64,000 nucleotides of DNA from VXYL01 sp965208525. GTDB taxonomy: Bacteria; Pseudomonadota; Gammaproteobacteria; Pseudomonadales; Azotimanducaceae. The number at the start of each line of letters is the position of its first letter. The stretch's first letter is position 1. The stretch is taken from assembly GCA_965208525.1 (NCBI GenBank), contig OZ242340.1, forward strand, positions 1,860,001 through 1,924,000, in the 5' to 3' direction. This document shows positions 1 through 9,068 of this stretch, one piece after another. A program made the translations under genes and the position numbers. Under the pieces are notes generated by a model. That model worked only from the letters and a program-made list of their open reading frames with translations, was not told the DNA's origin and did not search any database.

Positions 1-49
1 CGACCCGCCCTTCAGGGCGCGCCACCAGCCTGTCGGACTTGGCGCGGGC

Positions 50-1362
50 CTTCGGAGGGAGCCTTCATGTTGTCAAGGCGGTTTCGGTGATTGGTGTTTC
101 GGGTCGCGGAGTGTCCCAGGCGCCCTTGGTGCCTGTCGCCGTTTCGTCGGGTCGCGCACCGCGTCAAGCCGCTGGCGCGGCTGCTCCGCTTCGCTGCGCC
201 CCTTCGGGTGACCCGGCGCGCGACCCGACGAAGGGTTGGGCTGCGGCCCAAAGCGGGGCTTTCGGCCTTCGCCGCAAGCGGCGGGAGGGGCGGCTCAGCC
301 GGCGTCGTCGGCGGCGCGGGGCGCCTGCGGGGTCCACAGGCGGTCGTCGCGGAGCAGGGCGTTGGCGAGAGTCACGAGCTTGCGCATGACCGCCGTCAGC
401 GCCACCTTCGGGGGCTTGCCGCGGCCCACCAGGCGACTGTAGACGGCCTTGATGTCGGGGTTGTGGCGGATGGCCGACAGCCCCGCCAGGCTCGCCGCCT
501 CGCCGTGGCCGACTGCGCCGAGTTCCGGCATCTCCGCCAGCAGCGTCGCCGCCGTCACCCGGCCGATGCCGGCGATCGACGACAGCACCTCGGCGCGGTG
601 CGACAGTTCCGCGTCGGACCGCGTCAGCTCGCGGATGCGGGCCTCCACCGCCTTCACCTGCCGCGCCACCTGCCGCAGCCGGTTGCGGTGCTGGTGCCGC
701 AGCAGCGCGCTGCGCGACTGGTGCAGGCGGTTCCGCGCCCGCGTCCGATCCCGCATCAGCGCGTCCCGCGCCGACACCAGCTCCTCCAGCTCCGGAAGCG
801 GCTCCCGCCGCGCCCGAACGCGGCGAAGCGCCAGCGTCGCGCCCATCAGCGCCAGCACCTTGGCGTCCACCTTGTCGGTCTTCGCCAGACGACCCGCCGC
901 CTTCGCGAACAGCCGCGCCCGCAGCGGGTTCACCTCCGCCAGCGGAAGACGCTCCGCAAGGCGCGCCTCCAGCTCCCGGTGCAGGCGGCCGGTGGACTCG
1001 TACACCACCCGGTGCGCCGAGTCGCCGACCCACCGCGCCAGTTCCTCGATCCCCTGGGCGTCGTTGGCGAAGCGCCTCGACTCCCCGGTCGACAGACGGT
1101 GCGTGTCCAGGCTCGCCTTCGAGACGTCCACGCCCACCGCGTCCAGCCTGCTACCATCGTTCGTGCTTTCCATTGGCTCCTGTCCTTGTCTACGGGCCTC
1201 GATGCCCATGCCTTCATTCAGGACCTTTCGGAAAGTGCGGCGGCGATCCGGCTCCCTCGCGGCCCTCGATGGCCTGGGCGTTCACGATCCGCCGCCACAC
1301 CACCGCCGGCTCACACCGGCGGTGGTGAACCCCCTGAACGTGAGTTCACCGGGACATTTCTA
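50..1362 (-). mobile_element. IS110-family insertion sequence, approximate limits
   Basis: The transposase gene is flanked by non-coding ends typical of IS110 elements, which lack long terminal inverted repeats, so the exact ends cannot be fixed by eye. The 5' side of the transposase, here at higher coordinates, has a structured non-coding stretch running to about 1362. The 3' side, 1-294, has no convincing gene. The element looks decayed because its transposase carries an internal deletion. Limits are guesses based on where recognisable IS-like sequence ends. Confidence 0.45.
295..1173 (-). CDS. IS110-family transposase with internal deletion, probably inactive
   Basis: DEDD-type transposase/recombinase of IS110 elements, about 292 residues from the chosen ATG. 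The N-terminal RuvC-like acidic residues are visible: D16 in VGVDVSK, E59 in VVYESTG, and D100 and D103 in KTDKVDAK. The C-terminal Transposase_20 domain begins normally (AGIGRVTAATLLAEMPELG). It then jumps from SLAGL directly to SAIRHNPDIKA, without the segment of about 35 residues that in relatives carries the SG motif with the catalytic serine and the GGR..VR..LYM helix. The frame is intact across the junction. The start at 1173 has AGGAG just upstream; an in-frame ATG at 1209 is the alternative. It probably cannot carry out strand exchange on its own. Confidence 0.88.
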   Translation of the reverse strand: MESTNDGSRLDAVGVDVSKASLDTHRLSTGESRRFANDAQGIEELARWVGDSAHRVVYESTGRLHRELEARLAERLPLAEVNPLRARLFAKAAGRLAKTDKVDAKVLALMGATLALRRVRARREPLPELEELVSARDALMRDRTRARNRLHQSRSALLRHQHRNRLRQVARQVKAVEARIRELTRSDAELSHRAEVLSSIAGIGRVTAATLLAEMPELGAVGHGEAASLAGLSAIRHNPDIKAVYSRLVGRGKPPKVALTAVMRKLVTLANALLRDDRLWTPQAPRAADDAG

Positions 1363-1365
1363 ACA
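1174..1365 (-). ncRNA. Candidate IS110 bridge-RNA region (structured 5' end of element)
   Basis: IS110-group elements encode a guide-like bridge RNA in the non-coding end upstream of the transposase. The corresponding region here has strong secondary structure: a perfect 12-bp stem with a 6-nt loop (1298-1309 with 1316-1327) and a 7-bp stem (1324-1330 with 1344-1350). These two stems share four bases, so they are mutually exclusive. No target or donor loops could be assigned. Position and structure are seen; the bridge-RNA role is inferred from the family. Confidence 0.35.
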
Positions 1366-1369
1366 GACA

Positions 1370-1536
1370 AGGGCGTCCCGCCCTCCAAGCGTGCCGAAGG
1401 CGCGCACGCAGCAGAGCGGGCGAAGGCCACCGCAACATGCGTCCCAGACAGTGCCAACAAAGCGCCAGCCTCAAACGACGCCACCAACGCGAGGAGCCTA
1501 TCGGACATGGCCGGTGCTTCTGGAGGGACGCCCTCC
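1370..1536. repeat. Palindromic repeat pair (GGGCG/CGCCC family)
   Basis: Two small palindromes bound this stretch: AGGGCG-TCC-CGCCCT at 1370-1384 and GGAGGG-ACG-CCCTCC at 1522-1536. They belong to the same intergenic palindrome family as those near 16.1, 23.6, 25.4 and 44.7 kb. The roughly 130 bp between them has no convincing gene. Confidence 0.6.
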
Positions 1537-1570
1537 CTCCGAATCCCCCGTTCCCCTTGATGTCCTGGCA

Positions 1571-4075
1571 CTAGGGCGGCTTCCAGATGCTCGCCGGGAA
1601 CTTCGTCGCTGCAAGGCCGCGTGCTTCGAGCTGCGCCAACTCCGCTTCGCTGTAGCCGAGCAAGTCGCAGTAGATTTCGCGGTTGTGCTCGCCGAGCCGT
1701 GCCGGCGGAGCGCGCAAGGCGTTGGGGGTGTGCTTCATGCGAAAGGTCAGGCCCGGATAGCGGAACGGCTTGCCTTCGTCCGCAGTGGGCAGGGCCTCGA
1801 AGAACCCGCGATCCTGCAGATGCTTGTCGCTGAGCGCCTCGACGGCGTTGCGGGTTGGTGCGGCGCAAACGCCCGCTCGTTGCAGTTCATGAAACAAGGC
1901 CTCCTTGTCCCGGGAACTGCACGCGGCGCTAAGCTCGGCGTCCAGCGTTGCGACCTGTTGGCGTCGTGCGGCGGCTGATGCGAAGCGCTCGTCCGTCGCC
2001 AGCTCGGACGCCCCGAGCACGTCGCAGAGCGCGGCGAACTCGGCGTCGGTTGCGACATCGATGGCGATCCAGTCGTCGTCCCCTCGGCATGGGTACACGT
2101 TGTGCGGCGCGTGGTGACGGTGCGCGTTGCCTTGCGGCGGCGTGTCGCGGCCGTTCATGGTCGCGTCCATGATGAACTCGCCAAGCACCGGCAGAAAACC
2201 CTCGGTCAGCGGCTGTTCGATGAGTTGGCCCTTGCCGGTGCGCTGGCGATGGCGCAGCGCCAGCATGACGGCAAACGCGCCTTGCACGCCGGAGATGCCA
2301 TCGCTGGCAAGCGACTCGCTCAACACCTCCGGGCCGGCATCGGGATAGCCGCGCAGCAGGGTGTGCCCCACCATCGCCTCCACGTGCAGGCCAAAGGCGC
2401 GGAAGTCCCGGTACGGGCCGTCCAAGGCAAATGCCGGCATACGCAGCATGATGAGTCGGGGATTCACCTGGGCAAGCGCCTCATAGTCGAGGCCGGCCTT
2501 GGCAATCGTCTCGGGGACGTTGTTCTCCACCAGCACGTCGCATTCCGCCGCCAGCTTCAGCACGGCTTCCCGACCTTCGGGCGTCATGATGTCGCAGGTC
2601 ATGGAGCGCTTGTTGCGGGCGTGGGAGTTGAACGAGGCACTGCGGTTCCACGGGTCCGCGCCGGGGTCGCCATCTGGATAGCCCACCGGAGCGCCGCGTT
2701 CAACCAGCTCGCGAACGCGCGCCGGGGTCGGCACCTGCTCCATCCCGCGCGTGAACGGCTGCACCCGATTCGCCGGCTCGATGCGGATCACGTCAGCGCC
2801 CCACTCGGCGAGCAGTTGCGTAACGTGCGGGCCGGCCCAGACCACGGTGATCTCTGCAACGCGGATACCTTCGAGGGGCAACGGCTGGTCTTCGCTCTGC
2901 GCCGTAGTCGTCCGACCGTCACCGCGAAGAGGCAAAGCCGCCCCATCGTGTTCGTTCAGGAGCGGCGCACGCGCAGGCGTCGCGCGCGATGCCGCCGACA
3001 TCTTGAACGGCCGTCCAGGATAGGTGAGACGCCCAGCGACGGGATGTTCCAACTCGTCCCAGGCGCCGCGCTGGCGATAGTGCGGATCGTCCACCACGTC
3101 GGCAATGGTGTTGAACGTGCCAGCCAGCAATCCGTGCGCCTGGGCTTCTTGCATGGCTTCGCGCTTCGGCCGCTCTGCCAGCCAGTCGGAGTAGAGGCGT
3201 TCAAGCATCTCTTGGTGTGCGGGATCGATGTGCAGCGGGTCCACCTGATCGGCCTCCGGCGCACCGATCATCGCCAAGAGCCGCGGCAGTCGCTTGACGC
3301 CGGCACCCATGATGTTGATGTAACCGTCGGCACAGCGGCGCACGCCAATACCCAGCGCTCGCCTGACGTCGGCCAGCCGACCACCGCAGTGGCCGGTGTA
3401 GGCCGCGATGGTCAGTTGGATGCTGCGCCGGTCTCGGCACCCTGCTTGGCATTCGAAAACGGACAGGTCGATCCAGTCGCCATGACCGGTCCTCTCGGCC
3501 CGCGACAGCGCCATCGTCGTCGCCAACGCCGCCGTTAGCCCCGCGTGGTACAGCGCGTAATGGCCGCCAAGCTTCAGCGGCTCGCGCTCGGCATGGCCAT
3601 TGCTCACGAGAGGGCCGCCGATGGCTTGGAGGGTCAGTTCAGAAGCTCGGTAGTCGCGGTATGGACCGGTCTGACCGAAGGGCGTGATGGAGGCCATCAC
3701 CAGTCCGGGATTGGTGTCGGCAAGCGCCTCGAAGCCCCAGCCCCAGCGCTCGGCCTCGCCCGGAGCGAAATCCTCGATCAGCACGTCCGCACCAACCGCC
3801 AGATCGCGAATCCGGCCTGCGTCAGCCTCGGCGTCTAGCACAACCGATCGCTTGTTGCGGTTGAGGTGCAAGAACAGGCCAGATCGCTCCGGATGCGGAT
3901 CATCGTTCGGGAACGGGCCGAAGCCGCGGCTCGGGTCTCCCCCCGCAGGCTCAACCTTCACCACATCCGCCCCGAACTGCGCAAGCAGATAGCTGGCATA
4001 GGGACCGGCGACATGGCGGCTCAAGTCCACCACGCGCACACCGTGAAGCGGCGTGTTCGATGCAGCGTCGGGCAT
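1571..4075 (-). CDS. Two-domain class III (CaiB/BaiF) CoA-transferase
   Basis: 834-residue fusion of two family III CoA-transferase domains, about residues 10-370 and 400-830; typical members have one domain of about 400. Such enzymes move CoA between an acyl-CoA and a free organic acid through an aspartyl-CoA thioester. Domain 1 keeps the catalytic Asp (D203 in WIDLSVFE). In domain 2 the aligned residue is Glu (E620 in GQLIEQPLTE), so that half may be impaired or altered. Both domains have the N-terminal GADV(V/I)K/RIEPA signature and RNKRS. It could work as an intramolecular pseudo-dimer, since these proteins normally form interlocked dimers. The substrate is unknown. It lies convergent to no partner and appears monocistronic. 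Confidence 0.9.
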   Translation of the reverse strand: MPDAASNTPLHGVRVVDLSRHVAGPYASYLLAQFGADVVKVEPAGGDPSRGFGPFPNDDPHPERSGLFLHLNRNKRSVVLDAEADAGRIRDLAVGADVLIEDFAPGEAERWGWGFEALADTNPGLVMASITPFGQTGPYRDYRASELTLQAIGGPLVSNGHAEREPLKLGGHYALYHAGLTAALATTMALSRAERTGHGDWIDLSVFECQAGCRDRRSIQLTIAAYTGHCGGRLADVRRALGIGVRRCADGYINIMGAGVKRLPRLLAMIGAPEADQVDPLHIDPAHQEMLERLYSDWLAERPKREAMQEAQAHGLLAGTFNTIADVVDDPHYRQRGAWDELEHPVAGRLTYPGRPFKMSAASRATPARAPLLNEHDGAALPLRGDGRTTTAQSEDQPLPLEGIRVAEITVVWAGPHVTQLLAEWGADVIRIEPANRVQPFTRGMEQVPTPARVRELVERGAPVGYPDGDPGADPWNRSASFNSHARNKRSMTCDIMTPEGREAVLKLAAECDVLVENNVPETIAKAGLDYEALAQVNPRLIMLRMPAFALDGPYRDFRAFGLHVEAMVGHTLLRGYPDAGPEVLSESLASDGISGVQGAFAVMLALRHRQRTGKGQLIEQPLTEGFLPVLGEFIMDATMNGRDTPPQGNAHRHHAPHNVYPCRGDDDWIAIDVATDAEFAALCDVLGASELATDERFASAAARRQQVATLDAELSAACSSRDKEALFHELQRAGVCAAPTRNAVEALSDKHLQDRGFFEALPTADEGKPFRYPGLTFRMKHTPNALRAPPARLGEHNREIYCDLLGYSEAELAQLEARGLAATKFPASIWKPP

Positions 4076-4129
4076 GGCGCTAGTCTTGCACGAAAGGCGA
4101 ACGCCATGGGCATTCGCATCATTGGGGGG

Positions 4130-4582
4130 TTAGGTCAGATCCCAGCCCGGCAGTTTCGCCGCCTGTTGCACCCACCGCGTCATCTGCGCTTCGTCGAGGT
4201 CGCCCTCGCGGATGTCGATCCAGCGCGAGTCTTGGTCCTTGCCCTTGCTGCCCCCCGGCGGCACCGGATCGAGCGACGAACCCTTGAAGAACGTGACTTT
4301 CACATAGCGAGTGAATACGTGGTAGCTCAGAAACCAGCCCTGAGCTGCCACACCATAGAAGGGCGAGTTCCACCGCACCGCCTTGCGCACATCCGGCACT
4401 GCACGAACGATGAGCGCGTCCAAGGCGGTGCCGGTGTCGCGCTTCCATTCCGGCATGGCCGCTATGTACGCTTGTACCGGCGCATCCCCATCCCCCTTCG
4501 GGATCTGCGGATTGCCTCCGCTCAGAAGCACTGGCTTCGAGGCCAATGTCGCGCCAGACTTGCCTGCCGTTGTCTTTGCCAC
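4130..4582 (-). CDS. DUF1801 domain protein
   Basis: 150-residue protein matching DUF1801 (YdhG-like): an N-terminal Lys/Ala-rich tail, then a single small alpha-beta domain with the hallmark RWNSPFYG stretch and a Lys-rich segment (VKVTFFKGSSLDP). The biochemical role of the family is not established; some members are annotated as iron-chaperone-like. The ATG at 4582 is used because the frame upstream loses family similarity. There is a 54-bp gap to the CoA-transferase gene that follows on the same strand, so co-transcription is possible. Confidence 0.8.
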   Translation of the reverse strand: MAKTTAGKSGATLASKPVLLSGGNPQIPKGDGDAPVQAYIAAMPEWKRDTGTALDALIVRAVPDVRKAVRWNSPFYGVAAQGWFLSYHVFTRYVKVTFFKGSSLDPVPPGGSKGKDQDSRWIDIREGDLDEAQMTRWVQQAAKLPGWDLT

Positions 4583-4808
4583 GGCTCACCCCGCCAATCT
4601 GAACAGGGAGGGAAGTGTAAGACTCTCGGGCAACGGCACTCGACCCGCGCAACGCGCCGGAGGTGTTCGCCGAGGAGGGCATCGCTTGCGATTTCCCGTG
4701 CGTGTCGGCTCGAGCGAGGGCAGAATGCTTCGCCCCGCGACCTTGCCACAGTCCCGTCTCGCCGGTGGCCCGTGGGCGTGACCAACAACAGACCAGCCGG
4801 TGTCCAAC

Positions 4809-5798
4809 ATGAGCATCCGTACATCACGCCCTTTCTCGCCACAGTTCTTGGGCGACCTAGTCGCTTTCTGTGCCAGCAACGCCTGCCGCCGGCCAGAAGC
4901 GACGTACCTGCGCCCAGGCGATGTCGTCTGGCGACTGCCTTTGCATCGCTTCGCAACGCTTGCGGAAGTTCCGTGGCTGCGGCTCTGGTTCGATGCCCAC
5001 GGCGTCGCCGGCTACGCCTGGTTGCAACCCCCAACCGGGGTGGAACTCGATCTGCGCGCCGACCTCGCTTGGAACGGTGAAACTGGCATCGCCATGCTCG
5101 ACTGGGTCGAAGCGATGCGCCGGCAGGCCCCAGCCGCCTACCCGTGGCTGGTCGATTTGGAGAACATGGAGCAGTGGGCCGCTCGCGAACCGGCCAAGTC
5201 ACCCCGTCCCGGCCGTTGGCTGACCATCCCAGCGAACGAGAACGATGCCGGCCGCCTCGCCGCTCTGCATGGCCGTGGCTACCAGCGCACGAAGCACCAC
5301 GCCGTCCTCTACGCGCGCGACCTCGCCCAACCAATGCCATCGCCGAAACTCCCCACCCAATACCGAATCCGGCACACAACCACGGCCGACATCGCCGAGC
5401 GCGTAGCCGTGCATCGCGATGCTTGGGTGGGAAGCTCTTGGACCGTCGAGCGCTACGAAGCCCTGAGTGCCGCTCCCGTCTACGACGAAACACTCGATCT
5501 GGTAGTCGAAGACGACACGGGCCATTTCGCCGCCTGCTGCATCTGCTGGGCCGACCCCACCTCCTGCTCCGGCAGCTTCGAACCGGTGGGCACCCGCCCC
5601 GCCTTCCGCGGCCGAGGCATCACCCGAGAACTCATCCACGAAGGATTCCGCCGCCTGGCGGCCAAAGGCATGACCACTGCCCATACAGAAACCCCAGGCT
5701 TCAACACCCCCGCCCAAGCCCTCTACGAGTCGAGCGGCTTCGAACGGGCGGGCACGCGGTGGACTTTCATGAAGCAGCTTGACGCCGATCCCGGATAA
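4809..5798 (+). CDS. GNAT-family N-acetyltransferase, double domain
   Basis: 329 residues, about twice the size of a single GNAT fold. The C-terminal half (about 185-325) has the acetyl-CoA loop RGRG at 267-270 preceded by FEPVGTRPAF, and the family-like tail ALYESSGFERAG. The N-terminal half resembles a degenerate GNAT repeat without that loop. Such twin-domain GNATs usually have one active site. The substrate cannot be predicted. ATG at 4809 is preferred over an in-frame GTG at 4800. Confidence 0.85.
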   Translation: MSIRTSRPFSPQFLGDLVAFCASNACRRPEATYLRPGDVVWRLPLHRFATLAEVPWLRLWFDAHGVAGYAWLQPPTGVELDLRADLAWNGETGIAMLDWVEAMRRQAPAAYPWLVDLENMEQWAAREPAKSPRPGRWLTIPANENDAGRLAALHGRGYQRTKHHAVLYARDLAQPMPSPKLPTQYRIRHTTTADIAERVAVHRDAWVGSSWTVERYEALSAAPVYDETLDLVVEDDTGHFAACCICWADPTSCSGSFEPVGTRPAFRGRGITRELIHEGFRRLAAKGMTTAHTETPGFNTPAQALYESSGFERAGTRWTFMKQLDADPG

Positions 5799-5855
5799 GA
5801 GGCGACGTGCTCTGGAGGGAGGCAGACACTCGGATTCCAACGGGCTCTCGTGGGG

Positions 5856-5872
5856 GCGAGGCTTGTCCTCGC
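5856..5872. repeat. Small palindrome GCGAGG-CTTGT-CCTCGC
   Basis: Six-bp stem with 5-nt loop in the 228-bp gap between the GNAT gene and the PhyH gene. It resembles the half-units of the dispersed palindrome family. No T-run follows on either strand, so it is not an obvious terminator. Confidence 0.4.
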
Positions 5873-6026
5873 GCGTGGTTCGGGGCATCGAGACGCTTCC
5901 GTTCCATCGACACGAGCGACAGGGCCGCAACTACGGGCACGCGTCTCGGGTTTCCTTTCCAGGGCTAACGCATGGCCAAGGCTCGGCTGGTAGCATCGGC
6001 GAAGGAACTTGGTTGGGGAATCGGCG

Positions 6027-6911
6027 ATGGCTGAGGCGGAGGTGGTGGATCGGGCCGGTGTTTACAACACGCGTCCGGTCGGCCCGGATGACGTGTCTGA
6101 CGAGCTGCGGCCTCGCATTGAAGAGCTTGATCTCTGGGGCGTCATCGAAGACCTGAAGGAGCACGGCTATGCGGTGATCCGTGATGCCGCGCCGCCCGAA
6201 CTGATGGACGAGTTGCGCGAGGCGATTCACTCCCTGTCGAAGCCGTCGGACACCAAGGCGACGGGTATCGCAGGCTCTGCGCCATTGCTGCTTGGCCGGC
6301 ATCCCGCCATTGATCAAGTTGCCACCTTGCCCAAGGTGATGGCCATCGCCGAATTCAGTTGCGGCAAGGCCGTGCGCGCCGGGCGCTTCGTCGGCAGCAT
6401 CAAGCACTCGTTCGAGGGGGAGGGCGACGGTGCTTTGCCCCTGCACGCCGACCAGAACTGGCTACCTGTGCCGTTTCCCGAACACAACTGCGTGATGACG
6501 TTTTGCTTCGCCTGCGAGGGAATGACGGAGGCCGGCGGCTCCACCTGCGTCGTGCCGGGCTCGCACCGCTTGCGCCGCCCACCCACGCCCGAGGAAACCA
6601 AAACCTCCAAGACCGTCGCCATCGAGACCGACAAGGGCGATGTCGCCGTTTGGGACGGCTCTGTCTGGCACGGCTCCTACGCGCGCCGGACTCCCGGCAC
6701 CCGAACGGTGCTCCACGCGACATACCAGCGGCTATACACACAGCCGATCGACGACTTCACCTATCTCTTGCAGGACGACGAATACATGGCAACCGCACCG
6801 GAAGGGATGCGCCAGCTCCTAGGCGCCGACCTCTTCTTCCACACCGCGACCCCGGAGCGCGACGTCGACATGCGCAAGTTCATGTACGCAGCCGCTGCAT
6901 CGAAGATCTGA
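6027..6911 (+). CDS. Phytanoyl-CoA dioxygenase (PhyH) family protein
   Basis: 294-residue Fe(II)/2-oxoglutarate-dependent oxygenase. The facial triad is intact: H140 and D142 (PLHADQNW) and distal H215 (VWHGSYARR), with R226 placed to bind the 2-oxoglutarate carboxylate. The family hydroxylates unactivated carbons of many substrates, often small metabolites or acyl-CoAs; the actual substrate is unknown. ATG at 6027 is chosen over an upstream in-frame TTG because a purine-rich stretch lies just before it. It stands alone, about 270 bp before the ABC transporter pair. Confidence 0.88.
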   Translation: MAEAEVVDRAGVYNTRPVGPDDVSDELRPRIEELDLWGVIEDLKEHGYAVIRDAAPPELMDELREAIHSLSKPSDTKATGIAGSAPLLLGRHPAIDQVATLPKVMAIAEFSCGKAVRAGRFVGSIKHSFEGEGDGALPLHADQNWLPVPFPEHNCVMTFCFACEGMTEAGGSTCVVPGSHRLRRPPTPEETKTSKTVAIETDKGDVAVWDGSVWHGSYARRTPGTRTVLHATYQRLYTQPIDDFTYLLQDDEYMATAPEGMRQLLGADLFFHTATPERDVDMRKFMYAAAASKI

Positions 6912-7178
6912 CGGACCGAAAGCGCACCATCCCGTTCGCACACGCCGACAAGCGCGGACATGGAACCGCGCTGCCTGAGGACCGTTGGAGGCGCTTGGTC
7001 GTAGGGGACGAGTTCGTGGTGCGCCGCTTAGCCACATCCGACTTGATCAGACGTCGCTGGCAGGGTGTTAGGTCGGCTTTGGCTGGGGCAATAAACGCTG
7101 TCCGAAGGCAACGGTTCTTGTGGCGCTAGGTTGCATTCCGAGGCCAGTGGCAGCAATGCTGCCCGAGCGTTCGCGTCG

Positions 7179-9068
7179 ATGAAGCGCATGGGCTTTAAGT
7201 CTCTAGGTCGCATCTACATCGCCACCTGGCCCTACGTCCTTGCGCAGATCGCGCACTTCCTCGCCCTCCTCGGACTGAACCTCGCACTGCTCGGGTTCGG
7301 CACGGCGGTCGGGTTTCTTGGCTTTGACGTCCTCATGGATTCCGTTGGCCGCGCCGAGCCACTCTCCGAGATGCAGGCGACGGTGATGCTGCTGCCGACC
7401 ATCGGCTATGTCGGCGTGGAGGCGTTGACCGAGGCGGCTCGGCTCGAAGTGCTGTTCCGCTTCCTCGTGGTCTCGGCGGTGATCGTAGTCGCCACCACGA
7501 GCGCGTTCACCCTGCTCGCGATGTACAAGGTCTGGATCCTGCAGCGGGTAAACCAGGACCTACGCACGACGATGGTTCTGAGCGCGGAGGAACTCAGCCT
7601 GCGGTTTCATTCGCGGACCTCGGCCGGCGACGGCATCTACCGCGTCTTCCAAGACAGCGCCATGGTCACGGCCGTGGTGGACCATGTGGTCGTGCAGCCG
7701 ATCATCGCCATCGCGATGATGTCATTGCAGATCGCGGTCGCCACGCTCTTCAGCCCCTACTTCGCCTTGCTGATGCTGCTCGCCAGCGTGTCGGTGTTGC
7801 TTCTCGCGCTCGCTGTGACACCCAGGCTGCAAAGGTGGAGTCACGCCGCCCGCGAGGCCAATGCCGCACTGTTCACCCGCGTACAGGAGACCTTTCAGGG
7901 CATTCAGGCCATCAAGGCCTACGGCTTCGAGGACACCAACTTCGCGAGATTCGAGCGCGAGTCCACCGCCGCACTCGACACCGCATTTGCCATCCGTCGG
8001 GACTTTGCCACGCTGAAGGTGGTCGTCTCGTTTCTCCTGGCGCTGCTGCTGTTCGCCACGGATTACCTCGCGACCCGGTTCGTGCTGGCCGAAGGCGCCG
8101 TGTTCGGCGCATCCCTGCTGGTGTTGTTCGGCATGTCGGTGACGCACTGGACGGTGGCCGTCCATCAGGCGCGTCGCAGCCGGATCGACGCCTTCGCACT
8201 GCATTTCGAGGAACTCGTCCGCGTTTGGTGCTTGGCGCAGGATATGGCGGTGGGGCTCGGTCGTGCCTTCTGGCTCCTGGAACAAAGGCCGGACGTGAAC
8301 GACCCCGCCAAGCCGGAGGCCTTTCCGGCGGTGCGCGAAGGGGTGCGCTTCCGGGGTGTCCGATTTGGCTATACGCCCGAAACGCCGGTTCTACGCGGTT
8401 TCGAGTTCGTCGCCGAGACCGGAAAGGTCACGGCCCTCGTCGGCGAGTCCGGCACCGGCAAATCCACCGCGATGGCGTTGCTGCTGCGACTGTTCGACCC
8501 GGACGAGGGAAGCGTCGCCATTGACGGCGTTGACCTGCGCTCGGTTCGCGTCGCCGATCTCAGGCGCCACATCGCCATGGCCCTGCAGGAAAACGTGCTC
8601 TTCCCCACCTCCATTGCCGACAACCTTCGCTACGCGACCCCAGACGCCACCGATGCGCAGCTCCGAGAAGCCGCCGAGGTCGCCTGCGCGACCGCATTCA
8701 TCGAAGAGCTCCCTGAAGGGTTCGACACCGTGCTCGGCGTCGGCGGTGCGCTGCTCTCCACCGGACAGAAGCAGCGGCTGTCCATCGCCCGAGCGGTGGT
8801 GCGCGACGCTCCCGTGCTGGTGCTGGACGAACCGACGGCCTCCTTGGATGCCGACACCGAGCAGCGCGTAATCGCAAACCTGAGGCAATGGGCCCTCGGC
8901 CGAGTGGTCATCCTCATCACGCATCGGCTGTCCGCAATCCGCGCGGCGGACCGGATCGCCGTGCTGGCGGACGGTGCCGTCACGGAGTTCGGCAACCACG
9001 ACGAACTCGTGGCGCGGCGGGGCCGCTACCACGACTTCGTGATCGCGGACGGGCGCGCGCATGCCTGA
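7179..9068 (+). CDS. ABC exporter half-transporter, subunit 1
   Basis: About 629 residues: an exporter-type membrane domain (hydrophobic segments over roughly the first 340 residues) fused to a nucleotide-binding domain. The ATPase has Walker A GESGTGKST, signature LSTGQKQR instead of LSGGQ, Walker B VLVLDEPTA with the catalytic Glu, and H-loop ITHRLS. ATG at 7179 is preferred; an in-frame TTG exists at 7131. The stop overlaps the start of the next gene by 8 bp, so the two are translationally coupled and probably form a heterodimer. Cargo cannot be inferred; no biosynthetic cluster or adaptor is adjacent. Confidence 0.9.
   Translation: MKRMGFKSLGRIYIATWPYVLAQIAHFLALLGLNLALLGFGTAVGFLGFDVLMDSVGRAEPLSEMQATVMLLPTIGYVGVEALTEAARLEVLFRFLVVSAVIVVATTSAFTLLAMYKVWILQRVNQDLRTTMVLSAEELSLRFHSRTSAGDGIYRVFQDSAMVTAVVDHVVVQPIIAIAMMSLQIAVATLFSPYFALLMLLASVSVLLLALAVTPRLQRWSHAAREANAALFTRVQETFQGIQAIKAYGFEDTNFARFERESTAALDTAFAIRRDFATLKVVVSFLLALLLFATDYLATRFVLAEGAVFGASLLVLFGMSVTHWTVAVHQARRSRIDAFALHFEELVRVWCLAQDMAVGLGRAFWLLEQRPDVNDPAKPEAFPAVREGVRFRGVRFGYTPETPVLRGFEFVAETGKVTALVGESGTGKSTAMALLLRLFDPDEGSVAIDGVDLRSVRVADLRRHIAMALQENVLFPTSIADNLRYATPDATDAQLREAAEVACATAFIEELPEGFDTVLGVGGALLSTGQKQRLSIARAVVRDAPVLVLDEPTASLDADTEQRVIANLRQWALGRVVILITHRLSAIRAADRIAVLADGAVTEFGNHDELVARRGRYHDFVIADGRAHA

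Noticed and set aside
91..1560. Long open frame on the plus strand across the IS110 transposase
   Set aside because: Arg/Pro-rich, no family similarity; it is the antisense of the transposase in very GC-rich DNA. Many similar antisense frames elsewhere were left out for the same reason.
6912..7178. Possible small gene between the PhyH gene and the ABC exporter
   Set aside because: Frames are short, start without a ribosome-binding site and have no recognisable motif; nothing supportable was seen.
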